Shown here: positions 21,063-29,545 of the stretch, one piece after another
Position numbering within the stretch: the first letter of the stretch is position 1
Layout of the letters: the number at the start of each line of letters is the position of its first letter
Program-made: the position numbers and the translations under genes
The notes under the pieces: model-generated
What the model was told of the DNA's origin: nothing
The model's input: only the letters and a program-made list of their open reading frames with translations
Databases searched by the model: none
Assembly (NCBI GenBank): GCA_003170275.1
Contig: PNAM01000017.1
Span: 124,001 to 188,000, forward strand
DNA: 64,000 nt
DNA from: Myxococcales bacterium
GTDB lineage: Bacteria; Myxococcota_A; Polyangia; Palsa-1104
Reading direction: 5' to 3'

Positions 21063-21824
21063 ATGGCGCGCCTGATCACGCCGGCGATCGTCGTGCGGAC
21101 CGTCGACTACGGAGAGAGCGATCGCATCGTCACGCTCTTTACCCGCAACGCAGGCAAGCTCTCGGCGATCGCACGCAGCGCGCGCAAGAGCGTCAAGCGC
21201 TTCGGCGCCGGTCTGTCGCTGTTCGGCGTCGGCGAAGCGACCCTGAACGAGCGGCCCGGCGCGGAGCTGGCGACGCTCGAGGCCTTCGACGGAGCGCGCG
21301 GCTTTCCGCAGCTGCTCCTGGACGTGGCCAAGGTGGCGCACGGCGGCTACGCGTGCGAGCTGACCCGCGAGCTGGTGCCGCCGCGCCAGCCCGAGGTCGC
21401 GATCTTCGATCTCTTGATCGAGTTCCTCACCATCCTCGAGGCTGCGCCGGCGCGCGCCGAGACCTTGCGCGTGTTCGAGCTGGCCTTGCTCTCGCTGGTC
21501 GGCCTCGAGCCGGTGCTCGGGCGCTGCCTCGGGTGCAACGGTGAGGACGACGTGCTCGATCAGCCGGGCCAGGTGTTCGACGTGCGGCGCGGCGGCGTGG
21601 TGTGCGCCGGCTGTCACGGAGACGGCAAGCTGCTCGACGGCACCGCGCGCACGACGCTGCTCGCGGCGCAACAGCTCGAGCTGACCGCCGCCGCCGGGCT
21701 GACCATTTCTCCATCGGTGAACGCGATGTGCCGCGACGCGCTGGCGGCACTCATCTCCGATCACCTGGGCCGGCCGCTCAAGTCGCTCGAGTTCATCTCC
21801 AAGCTCAACCAGGCGGCCTCGTGA
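21063..21824 (+). CDS. recO: DNA repair protein RecO
   Basis: VVRTVDYGESDRIVTLFTRNAGKLSAIARSARKSVKRFG; C-terminal zinc-binding CLGC..CAGC. Confidence 0.92.
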   Translation: MARLITPAIVVRTVDYGESDRIVTLFTRNAGKLSAIARSARKSVKRFGAGLSLFGVGEATLNERPGAELATLEAFDGARGFPQLLLDVAKVAHGGYACELTRELVPPRQPEVAIFDLLIEFLTILEAAPARAETLRVFELALLSLVGLEPVLGRCLGCNGEDDVLDQPGQVFDVRRGGVVCAGCHGDGKLLDGTARTTLLAAQQLELTAAAGLTISPSVNAMCRDALAALISDHLGRPLKSLEFISKLNQAAS

Positions 21825-22780
21825 GCGAGCTCGAGCTCGACGTGCTCTCGTTCGGCGAGGCGCTGGTGGACTTCTTTCCGACCGCGCCGGGCGTGCCGCT
21901 CGTCGACTGCGACGTGTTCCACCGCCATCTGGGCGGCGCCCCGTGCAACGTCGCGGTCGGGCTCGCGCGGCAGGGCGTGCGGGTCGGGCTGATGACCCTG
22001 GTCGGCGCCGACGACTTCGGCACCTACGTGCGCAACCACCTGGTCAAAGAGGGCATCGACGTGCGCGGCGTGGGCGTGCACCGCACCGCCAAGACCGGCG
22101 TCACCTTCGTCGCGGTCAAGGCCGACGGCGCGCGCAGCTTCCTGTTCTTCCGCCACCCGTCCGCCGATCAGATGGTGACCGAGCACGATGTCGACGCGCA
22201 GCTGATCGCGCGCGCGCGCGTGCTGCACGTGGGCTCCTCGACGCTGGCGCGCGAGCCGGCGCGGGCCGCCACCTGGAAGGCGATCGCCGCCGCCAAGGCG
22301 AACGGGCGGCTGGTCTCGTCGGATCCGAACTGGCGCGCGCACCTATGGGAGGACCCGCGCGAGGCCACCGGCCTCTTGCGCCAGCTCCTCTCGCAATGCG
22401 ACATCGTCAAGATCTCCGACGACGAGCTCAAGCCGCTGGTGGGCACCACCGAGGTCGAGCCGGCGGCGCGCGAGCTGCGCGCGCTCGGCGTGGGGCTGGT
22501 GGTGATCACGCTCGGCGCGCGCGGGTGCTACTACCAAGCGGCTGGCGGCTCCGGCTATGTAGCGGGCGAGCGGGTGACTATCGTCGACACCACCGGCGCC
22601 GGCGATGCGTTCATGGCCGGGCTGCTCGCCGAGCTGCTCTCGAGCGGGCTGCGGCAGGGCAAAACCCTGAACGATTTCACTAACGACGAGCTTCAGCGCG
22701 CGTGCGGTTGCGGGAATCGGCTGGGTGCGCAAGTTGTTACCCAACTAGGAGCGACCGCCGGCTTGCCGCGAGGTCGCTGA
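21821..22780 (+). CDS. PfkB family carbohydrate kinase
   Basis: LSFGEALVDFFP, GGAPCNVAVGLARQG, DTTGAGDAFMAGLL; GTG start overlapping recO stop. Confidence 0.93.
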   Translation: MSELELDVLSFGEALVDFFPTAPGVPLVDCDVFHRHLGGAPCNVAVGLARQGVRVGLMTLVGADDFGTYVRNHLVKEGIDVRGVGVHRTAKTGVTFVAVKADGARSFLFFRHPSADQMVTEHDVDAQLIARARVLHVGSSTLAREPARAATWKAIAAAKANGRLVSSDPNWRAHLWEDPREATGLLRQLLSQCDIVKISDDELKPLVGTTEVEPAARELRALGVGLVVITLGARGCYYQAAGGSGYVAGERVTIVDTTGAGDAFMAGLLAELLSSGLRQGKTLNDFTNDELQRACGCGNRLGAQVVTQLGATAGLPRGR

Positions 22781-22798
22781 AGTGGGATAAGGCCCCGA

Positions 22799-23041
22799 GT
22801 GACCGACGACCGAGACCAGGAGAAGGACCGCCTGCAGAGCCTGCACGTCGCGCTCGAAGCAGCGCTCGAGCAGCTCACCTACGCGCAGCAGATCGCGTCG
22901 ATCGGCACCGAGATCGACGCGCCGTCGGCGGACGTGTTCGCGATCGAGAAGCTGTTCGGCCAGCTGACCCAGCTGCGCAACGGGGTTCGCGACCGGTTGA
23001 TGAAAGTGCTATCCAGACCAGGGCTGAACATCATCAAATGA
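22799..23041 (+). CDS. Small hypothetical protein, coiled-coil-like
   Basis: 80-aa ORF with GTG start, 4-nt overlap with downstream gene. Confidence 0.6.
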   Translation: MTDDRDQEKDRLQSLHVALEAALEQLTYAQQIASIGTEIDAPSADVFAIEKLFGQLTQLRNGVRDRLMKVLSRPGLNIIK

Positions 23042-24432
23042 GCATGAAGCCGGTCAAGACCTACGATCCGCGCGCCGAGCGACTGCTGTTCGACGCGCTC
23101 AAGGGCAAGGTGCGCGGCCGCACCGAGCTGGTGAAGCTGACCCGCGCCGACGCGGTGGCGCTCACCGGCATGCCGAGCGACCAGGCCGAGCCGGCGCTCA
23201 AGTCGCTGGTCAAGACCTACCGCAGCCACCTGGCGGTCACCGAAGAAGGCGAAGTGGTCTACGAGTTCGATCCGTCGCTCGAGCGGCGCGACAAGGTGCC
23301 GCTCGGCGAGCGGCTGCGCGCGGCCGGCCAGGTGGCCTGGCGTGGGTTCACGTTCTTCTTCAAGATCTGGATCGTAGTGACGCTGATTGCTTACGTAATC
23401 GCGTTCATCGCGATGATGATTTCGCTGATGTTCGCCAAGTCCAACGACCGCAACGATCGGCGCGGCGGCGGCGGCGACATGTTCTGGATCTGGTACCTCT
23501 TGATGCCCGACCTGGCGCCGCGCGGCTATGGACGGCAGCTGCAGCGTCCGGACGACAACCGCCCGAAGAAGCGCTTCTACATCTCGGTGTTCGATTTCGT
23601 CTTCGGACCCAAGGGCAAGCCGCTCGATCCGCACGAATCGGACAAGCGCATGCTGGCGTTCCTGCGCGACCACAAGGGTCGGATCACCACCTCGGAGCTG
23701 GTGGCGCTGACCGGACTGTCGCTCGACGCCGCCGACGAAGAGCTGACCCGGCTGACCGTCGAGTACGACGGCGAGGTCGAGGTGGCCGAGGACGGCACGC
23801 TGATCTACGTGTTCGCCGGCATCATGACCAGCGCAGAGACCGCCGGCACCTGGTGGACCTGGGCGTGGGACAAGCACGAGCCCCAGCCGGCGCTCACCGG
23901 CAACACCGCCGGCACCAACGCGGCCATCGCCGGGTTCTCCGGGTTCAACCTGTTGGCCTCGCTGACCGTCGGGCCCGCGTTCCTGCATCGCATCCACCTG
24001 TCGGGCGATCCGATCGCCACGTTCTTCGTCACCGTGTTCCCGCTGTTGTTCTCGATGGTGTTCTTCGCCATCCCGGGCGGCCGCTACCTGGTCGCCAAGC
24101 GGCGCGACAAGAAGCGTCTCAAGCTCGAGCTGCGTCGCGAGCTGCTGCGCGAGATCTGGACCCGGCCCGACGACAAGTTCGATCCGGAGGCGCTCGCCAA
24201 GACCGCCGCGGAGCGCTCGAAGCAGCCGCTCGAGACCTCGAAGAAGGCGCTCGAGGTGCTGTTGGCCGAGCTGGAGGGCGACGTGGAGACCGACGCGGAA
24301 GGGCGCCTGCGCTACACGTTTCCGCGCATCACCGTCGAGAAAAAGGCGATCGCGGCCTCGCGCGCGGCCGCGCCGGTGCTCGAGCTCGGCAAGGTCGTGT
24401 TCTCCAGCGAAGACGAGCAGCCGGCCAGCTGA
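23038..24432 (+). CDS. Membrane protein with three repeated winged-helix-like modules
   Basis: ATGA overlap with previous ORF; repeated ELVxLTxxxAxALTG..DG.x.Y.F modules around several TM segments. Confidence 0.75.
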   Translation: MSMKPVKTYDPRAERLLFDALKGKVRGRTELVKLTRADAVALTGMPSDQAEPALKSLVKTYRSHLAVTEEGEVVYEFDPSLERRDKVPLGERLRAAGQVAWRGFTFFFKIWIVVTLIAYVIAFIAMMISLMFAKSNDRNDRRGGGGDMFWIWYLLMPDLAPRGYGRQLQRPDDNRPKKRFYISVFDFVFGPKGKPLDPHESDKRMLAFLRDHKGRITTSELVALTGLSLDAADEELTRLTVEYDGEVEVAEDGTLIYVFAGIMTSAETAGTWWTWAWDKHEPQPALTGNTAGTNAAIAGFSGFNLLASLTVGPAFLHRIHLSGDPIATFFVTVFPLLFSMVFFAIPGGRYLVAKRRDKKRLKLELRRELLREIWTRPDDKFDPEALAKTAAERSKQPLETSKKALEVLLAELEGDVETDAEGRLRYTFPRITVEKKAIAASRAAAPVLELGKVVFSSEDEQPAS

Positions 24433-24989
24433 TGCCCAGGGCCTGGGAGCCGCGCGGCGAGCGCCAGCGGGTCTACGAGACCCGCATCTTCCAGATCGCG
24501 CGCCAGCAGCGCATCTCGCCACGCACCGGCAACGGCCACGATTTCTTCGTGGTGGACTGCGCGGACTGGTGCAACATCGTGCCGGTGACGGCCGCCGGCG
24601 AGGTGGTGATGGTTCGCCAGCATCGCTATGGCACCGATGAGGAGACGCTCGAGATCCCGGGCGGGATGATCGATCCCGGCGATGCGAGCCCGATGGCGGC
24701 CGCACAGCGCGAGCTGATCGAAGAGACCGGCTACCAGGCGCGCGACCTGGTGCAGACCGGGGTGATCGCGCCCAACCCGGCGATGCAGTCCAACCGCACG
24801 TTCTCGTTTCTGGCGCGCGGCGTGGAGAAAGTCCGCGCGCCCGAGCTCGATGCCGGCGAAGAGATCGACGTGGTGCTCGTGCCGCTCGCCGAAATCCCCG
24901 GACGCATCGCGCGCGGCGAGATCTCGCACGCGCTGGTGGTGGTCGCGTTTGCCTATGCGCTGGGCCTCCAGGCGCCGCCGGCCCCGTGA
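24432..24989 (+). CDS. NUDIX hydrolase (ADP-ribose pyrophosphatase-like)
   Basis: EIPGGMIDPGDASPMAAAQRELIEETGY Nudix box. Confidence 0.93.
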   Translation: MPRAWEPRGERQRVYETRIFQIARQQRISPRTGNGHDFFVVDCADWCNIVPVTAAGEVVMVRQHRYGTDEETLEIPGGMIDPGDASPMAAAQRELIEETGYQARDLVQTGVIAPNPAMQSNRTFSFLARGVEKVRAPELDAGEEIDVVLVPLAEIPGRIARGEISHALVVVAFAYALGLQAPPAP

Positions 24990-25531
24990 TGCTCTCCCGT
25001 CGGGTCTTGGGTCCGATAATATGCATTATGTCAACTACGGGGATCTCGTGTCAGCAGGACCGCCCGGCTTCGCCCCAAACGGCTCCAGGCGGCGCGCCGC
25101 TGGTGGTCGCCGCGCACCTGGCTGATTCGCTGCCGCACGCGCCCAGCTTCGACGGCGGCGTGACCGAGTTCACCCACGAGAGCTTCGATGACCTGTTCCC
25201 GATCTTCTGCGAGCGCCGCTCGATGCCGCTCGGCGAAAAGGCCGCGCTCTGGACCGGCAAGTACTACGGCAAATGGGTGCGCTGGACCGGCGTCGTGCGC
25301 TCGTTCACCCAGAGCGGCCTGACCATCAAGCAGCGCCCGCAGGCGGTCACCTTCGACATCTCCCTGTGGGTCGAGGCCGACCAGCTCGCCCAGCTACCGG
25401 CGCTGGTGAAACGTGGCGGCCGCGTGACCTACCTGGCGCGCCTGGACAGCTACGACGACATCTTCCAGAAGCTCTACCTCACCCACGGCTCGATCCTGGC
25501 GGTCGCCGACCCGCCCGCGCCCAAGCACTAG
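24986..25531 (+). CDS. Putative lipoprotein
   Basis: IICIMSTTGISCQQ lipobox-like; 4-nt overlap with NUDIX gene. Confidence 0.65.
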   Translation: MMLSRRVLGPIICIMSTTGISCQQDRPASPQTAPGGAPLVVAAHLADSLPHAPSFDGGVTEFTHESFDDLFPIFCERRSMPLGEKAALWTGKYYGKWVRWTGVVRSFTQSGLTIKQRPQAVTFDISLWVEADQLAQLPALVKRGGRVTYLARLDSYDDIFQKLYLTHGSILAVADPPAPKH

Positions 25532-26931
25532 GTCGGCTTCGACTTCGACTTCAGCGGACGGCGGGTCCTGGCCTTGCACACGATGCGCACCGGTGTGCCG
25601 TCGAGCTCGAAGTGCTCGCGTAGCTGGTTGGTCAGGTAGCGCCGATACGAGAAGTGCACGCCCTCGGGATAGTTCACCGACAACAAGAAGGTCGGCGGGC
25701 GCGCCTGCGGCTGCTGGATGAAGTACAGCTTCACCGGATGGCCCTTGTACACCGACGGCGGGTGCTTGGTGACGATGCCCTCGAACCAGCGGTTGAGCTC
25801 GCCGGTCGTGACCCGCTTGGTGAACGCCGCGAACGCGCCCTGCACACCGTCGAGGATGCGCTGCACCCCCTTGCCGGTCTTGGCCGACGCGAACACCACC
25901 TTGGCCCACGGCACGAACTGTAGCTGCCGATTCAAGTTCTCGCGCAGCTTGTCCTGCTGCTTCTGATCGACGAGGTCGAGCTTGTTGAAGCAGATCACCA
26001 GCGCGCGCCCGAGCTCGTCGCAGATGCCGGCGATCTTGGCGTCCTGCTCGGCCAGCCCGTCGGCCGCGTCGATCACCAGCACGCACACGTCGCAGCGACG
26101 GATGGCTTTCTCGCCCATCGAAACGGCGATCTTTTCCATCGGCGCCGAGATCTTCGAATGGCGGCGGATGCCGGCGGTGTCGATCAGCGTGTAGCGCCGC
26201 CCGCCGATCTCGACCGGCGTGTCGATCGGGTCGCGCGTGGTGCCGGCCTTGGCATCCACCAGCATGCGCTCTTCGCCGGCGAACCGGTTCACCAGCGACG
26301 ACTTGCCGGCGTTGGGGCGCCCTACCAGCGCCAGACGGATCGGCCGCGTCGCGTCGTCTTCCTGCTCGTCGGTGGTCTCGCTGATGTGCGGCGCGCCTGG
26401 CAGTCGCGCGACGATCGCGTCGCACAGATCGCCGATCGCGCGCCCGTGCTGCGCCGAGATGCCGAACACCTCGTCGGCGCCGAGCCGATACATGTCGCTG
26501 GTGAAGGTCTCGTCGAGGTTGCGATCGACCTTGTTGGCCACCCACAAGATCGGCTTGCCGGTCTTGCGCAACACCTTCGCCGCGTCGTGATCGCCCGGGA
26601 CCAGGCCCTCCTTGGCGTCGGCGACGAACAGGATCAGATCGGCTTCCTCGACGGCGCGCATGGCCTGCGCGACGATCCCGCGCGCCAAGAGCGCGCCCTC
26701 CGGCTTGGCCGCGCCGAGATCGAGCCCTCCGGTGTCGCAGACGCGGAACAGCCGCCCGGCCCAGTCGGCCTTGCCATAGCGCCGATCGCGCGTGACGCCC
26801 GGCTCATCCTCGACGATCGCGTTGTGGCCGCCCACCAGGCGATTGAACAGCGTCGACTTGCCGACGTTCGGCCGGCCGACGATCGCGACCAGCGGCCGCG
26901 CGATGGTGTCTTCGGACTCAGTCGCGCTCAT
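25528..26931 (-). CDS. der: Ribosome biogenesis GTPase Der
   Basis: Two G domains: VGRPNVGKSTLFNRL and VGRPNAGKSSLVNRF; C-terminal KH-like. Confidence 0.96.
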   Translation of the reverse strand: MSATESEDTIARPLVAIVGRPNVGKSTLFNRLVGGHNAIVEDEPGVTRDRRYGKADWAGRLFRVCDTGGLDLGAAKPEGALLARGIVAQAMRAVEEADLILFVADAKEGLVPGDHDAAKVLRKTGKPILWVANKVDRNLDETFTSDMYRLGADEVFGISAQHGRAIGDLCDAIVARLPGAPHISETTDEQEDDATRPIRLALVGRPNAGKSSLVNRFAGEERMLVDAKAGTTRDPIDTPVEIGGRRYTLIDTAGIRRHSKISAPMEKIAVSMGEKAIRRCDVCVLVIDAADGLAEQDAKIAGICDELGRALVICFNKLDLVDQKQQDKLRENLNRQLQFVPWAKVVFASAKTGKGVQRILDGVQGAFAAFTKRVTTGELNRWFEGIVTKHPPSVYKGHPVKLYFIQQPQARPPTFLLSVNYPEGVHFSYRRYLTNQLREHFELDGTPVRIVCKARTRRPLKSKSKPT

Positions 26932-27883
26932 AGCCGAGATCCCTGAGCACCGACGGCTTGCCGGTCCACCCTTCGTCGACGCGCACGAACAGCTTGAGGT
27001 GCACCGGGCAGCCGAGCAGGTTCGAGATCTCCTGCCGCGCGCGCGTGCCGATCTCGCGCACCATCCGCCCGCCTTCGCCGACGACGATCTTCTTCTGCGC
27101 TTCCTTCTCGACGTGGATGGTGGCGCTCACCATCACGTTGGCGACGTTGCGATCCTTGGCCGGCCGCTCGTTCCAATCGTCGATCGAGATCGCCACCGAG
27201 TACGGGATCTCCTGCTTGGTGAGGATGAACACCTGCTCGCGGATCAGCTCGGCGCCGAGCCAACGCTCCGCGCGGTCGGTGATCATCTCTTCCGGGTACA
27301 GCGGGTCGCCTTCGGGCAGGAGCTTGATCATTTCGCGCTCGAGCTCGGCCAGGCCGTCGCCGGTCTTGGCCGAGATCGGGATCACCACGGTCCAGCCGTA
27401 CGCCTTGCCGAAGCCGTCGAGCATGGGCAACAGGAGGCGCTTGTCGCGGATCAGATCGACCTTGTTGAGCACCAGGATGGCGGGCTTCTTGACGCGCTTG
27501 AGCTCGTCGATGATGAAGCTGTTGCCGCCGTCGAGCTGGAACGGCTTCTCGCTCTGCTTCTTGAGCTCGGCCGGCAGCGGGCACTCGATGATCACCACCA
27601 GCCCGTCGACCTCGGTCAGCGCAGCCAGCGCCTCGCCGACCATGAACTGGTTCAGGCGCGAGCGTCCACGGCCGGCCGGGCGATGCAGCCCAGGCGTGTC
27701 GACCAGCACCAACTGCGTGTGTTCCTTGGGGTAATTCTTGACGCCGAGGATCCGGTTACGGGTCGTTTGCGGACGCGGCGTGGCGATCGCGATCTTCTGT
27801 CCGAGCACCTGGTTGAGCAGCGTCGACTTGCCGACGTTGGGCCGCCCGACGAGCGCGACGAAACCTGCGTGTGAAGAGCCCAT
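26918..27883 (-). CDS. era: GTPase Era
   Basis: GFVALVGRPNVGKSTLLNQVLGQKIAIATPRPQTTRNRI; KH domain KKIVVGEGGRMVREIG. Confidence 0.96.
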   Translation of the reverse strand: MGSSHAGFVALVGRPNVGKSTLLNQVLGQKIAIATPRPQTTRNRILGVKNYPKEHTQLVLVDTPGLHRPAGRGRSRLNQFMVGEALAALTEVDGLVVIIECPLPAELKKQSEKPFQLDGGNSFIIDELKRVKKPAILVLNKVDLIRDKRLLLPMLDGFGKAYGWTVVIPISAKTGDGLAELEREMIKLLPEGDPLYPEEMITDRAERWLGAELIREQVFILTKQEIPYSVAISIDDWNERPAKDRNVANVMVSATIHVEKEAQKKIVVGEGGRMVREIGTRARQEISNLLGCPVHLKLFVRVDEGWTGKPSVLRDLGYERD

Positions 27884-27935
27884 GGCGGCGACTCACATAC
27901 CACAGATCTCCCCGAACCTGCCGTATCATGGGATC

Positions 27936-28307
27936 ATGGGCGTCGCCGCGCTGGTCCTTGGAATCATCAGCACCCTGCTCGCGCTCAATCCGTTCATCTT
28001 TTTCATCGCGGTGCCGCTGGGGATTCTCGCGCTGGTGCTGGGGATCGTCGGACGCAAGGCGGCGCTCGCCAACCACACGCAGGCAGGCCCCGCCACCGCC
28101 GGCATGATCCTCGGCATCGTCGCCTGCTGCGTGAGCCTGATGCTGGTGCTGTTCTGCTCGATGGTGATCCGGAGCGCCAAGAAAGCCGTCGACGAGACCA
28201 TCAGCAAGCCGATCCAGGAAGCGATCGAGAAGGCCAAGAAGGACCCCGAGTTCGATGAGGCGTTCAAGAAGGCCATGGAAGACGCCGCCAAACGGCAGCA
28301 GAAGTAA
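27936..28307 (+). CDS. DUF4190-like small membrane protein (copy 1)
   Basis: MGVAALVLGIISTLLA..LALVLGIVGRKAA..TAGMILGIVA. Confidence 0.75.
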   Translation: MGVAALVLGIISTLLALNPFIFFIAVPLGILALVLGIVGRKAALANHTQAGPATAGMILGIVACCVSLMLVLFCSMVIRSAKKAVDETISKPIQEAIEKAKKDPEFDEAFKKAMEDAAKRQQK

Positions 28308-28365
28308 TCGCTTGACCGATCTGGTCGATAATTTGATGATTGAACAACTCTAGGGGAGGTGTTGC

Positions 28366-28755
28366 TTGGGTGTAGCCGCGCTGGTGCTGGGAATCATTGG
28401 AACGATCTTCTCGCTCATTCCGGGCGTCTTCTTCGTCGGTATCGCCCTGTCGCTGATCGGGCTCATCCTCGGCGTGGTCGGGCGCAAGGCGGCGGTGACC
28501 AACAACCTGCCGACGGGCTCGGCGACCGCCGGCATGGTGCTAGGCATCGTCGGCCTGGTAATCGGGATCGCCATGTGGGTGCTGTGCTCGATGATGGTGA
28601 GCGGCACCAAGCACGCGATGGACGACTTCGCCAAGAAGATGAACGACCCCGAGTTCCAGAAGAAGATGAAGGACAACAACAAGGACTTCGACTCGGCGTT
28701 CAAGAAGGCCATGGAAGACGCCGCCAAGCAGCAGCAAGAGCAGCAGAAGAAGTAG
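28366..28755 (+). CDS. DUF4190-like small membrane protein (copy 2, tandem paralog)
   Basis: MGVAALVLGIIGTIFS..LGVVGRKAA..TAGMVLGIVG; SD AGGGGAGGT upstream of TTG. Confidence 0.8.
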   Translation: MGVAALVLGIIGTIFSLIPGVFFVGIALSLIGLILGVVGRKAAVTNNLPTGSATAGMVLGIVGLVIGIAMWVLCSMMVSGTKHAMDDFAKKMNDPEFQKKMKDNNKDFDSAFKKAMEDAAKQQQEQQKK

Positions 28756-28765
28756 TCCGCCGCTT

Positions 28766-29545
28766 TTGCACCCCGAGCTGTTTCGCATCCACCTCGGCGG
28801 GTCGTTTCCCGACCGTCCGGTCAATTCGTATGGCGTGCTGATCATCCTCGGCGTGACCGCCGCGCTGCTCCTGTCGGTGCGGCGCGCGCCGCGCTATGGG
28901 CTCGAGCGCTTCGACGAGCTGGCGGTGGGCCTGCTCGCGTTCTGCGGCGGGATCGTTGGCGCGGTGGCGCTGTTCGTGGCGGTTCACCTGTCCGAGTTCG
29001 TGCGCGATCCGTCGCTGCTGCTGCAGCCGGGGCTGGTGTTCTACGGCGGGCTCGGCGGCGGCGCGCTGGCGGCATGGCTGTATTGCCGCGCCTATCGGGT
29101 GCCGCTCTCGGCCGCGGCGGATGCCGGCGCGCCGGGGCTGGCGCTCGGGCACGCGTTCGGGCGGATCGGCTGCCTGCTCGGCGGCTGCTGCTATGGCCGC
29201 GCGGTGGATCCGTCGTTTCCGCTGGCGGTCGACCTCGCGGGTCAGTCGCGCCACCCCGTGCAGCTCTACGAGGCGGCCGGCCTGCTCGCGCTGAGCGCGC
29301 TGTTGCTCCTCCTCTCGCGCCGGCTTTGGCCGCGTCCTGGCGCGCTGTTCGCCGTCTATCTGGGCGCCTACGCGGCGCTGCGTTTTGTCACCGAAGGGCT
29401 GCGCGCCGATGACCTCGAGCGCGGCTTCGTCGGCCCGCTATCGACCTCGCGACTGATCGCACTGGTGGCGATCGGCGTCGCCGCGGTGGTGTTGTATCGC
29501 GGAAAAAAGGAGCCCGCTCATGGCGGACGAGAACGTCCCATCTAG
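28766..29545 (+). CDS. Prolipoprotein diacylglyceryl transferase family protein
   Basis: Multi-TM; VFYGGLGGGALAAWLYCRAY, HAFGRIGCLLGGCCYGRAVD, HPVQLYEA; variant of the Lgt signature. Confidence 0.85.
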   Translation: MHPELFRIHLGGSFPDRPVNSYGVLIILGVTAALLLSVRRAPRYGLERFDELAVGLLAFCGGIVGAVALFVAVHLSEFVRDPSLLLQPGLVFYGGLGGGALAAWLYCRAYRVPLSAAADAGAPGLALGHAFGRIGCLLGGCCYGRAVDPSFPLAVDLAGQSRHPVQLYEAAGLLALSALLLLLSRRLWPRPGALFAVYLGAYAALRFVTEGLRADDLERGFVGPLSTSRLIALVAIGVAAVVLYRGKKEPAHGGRERPI

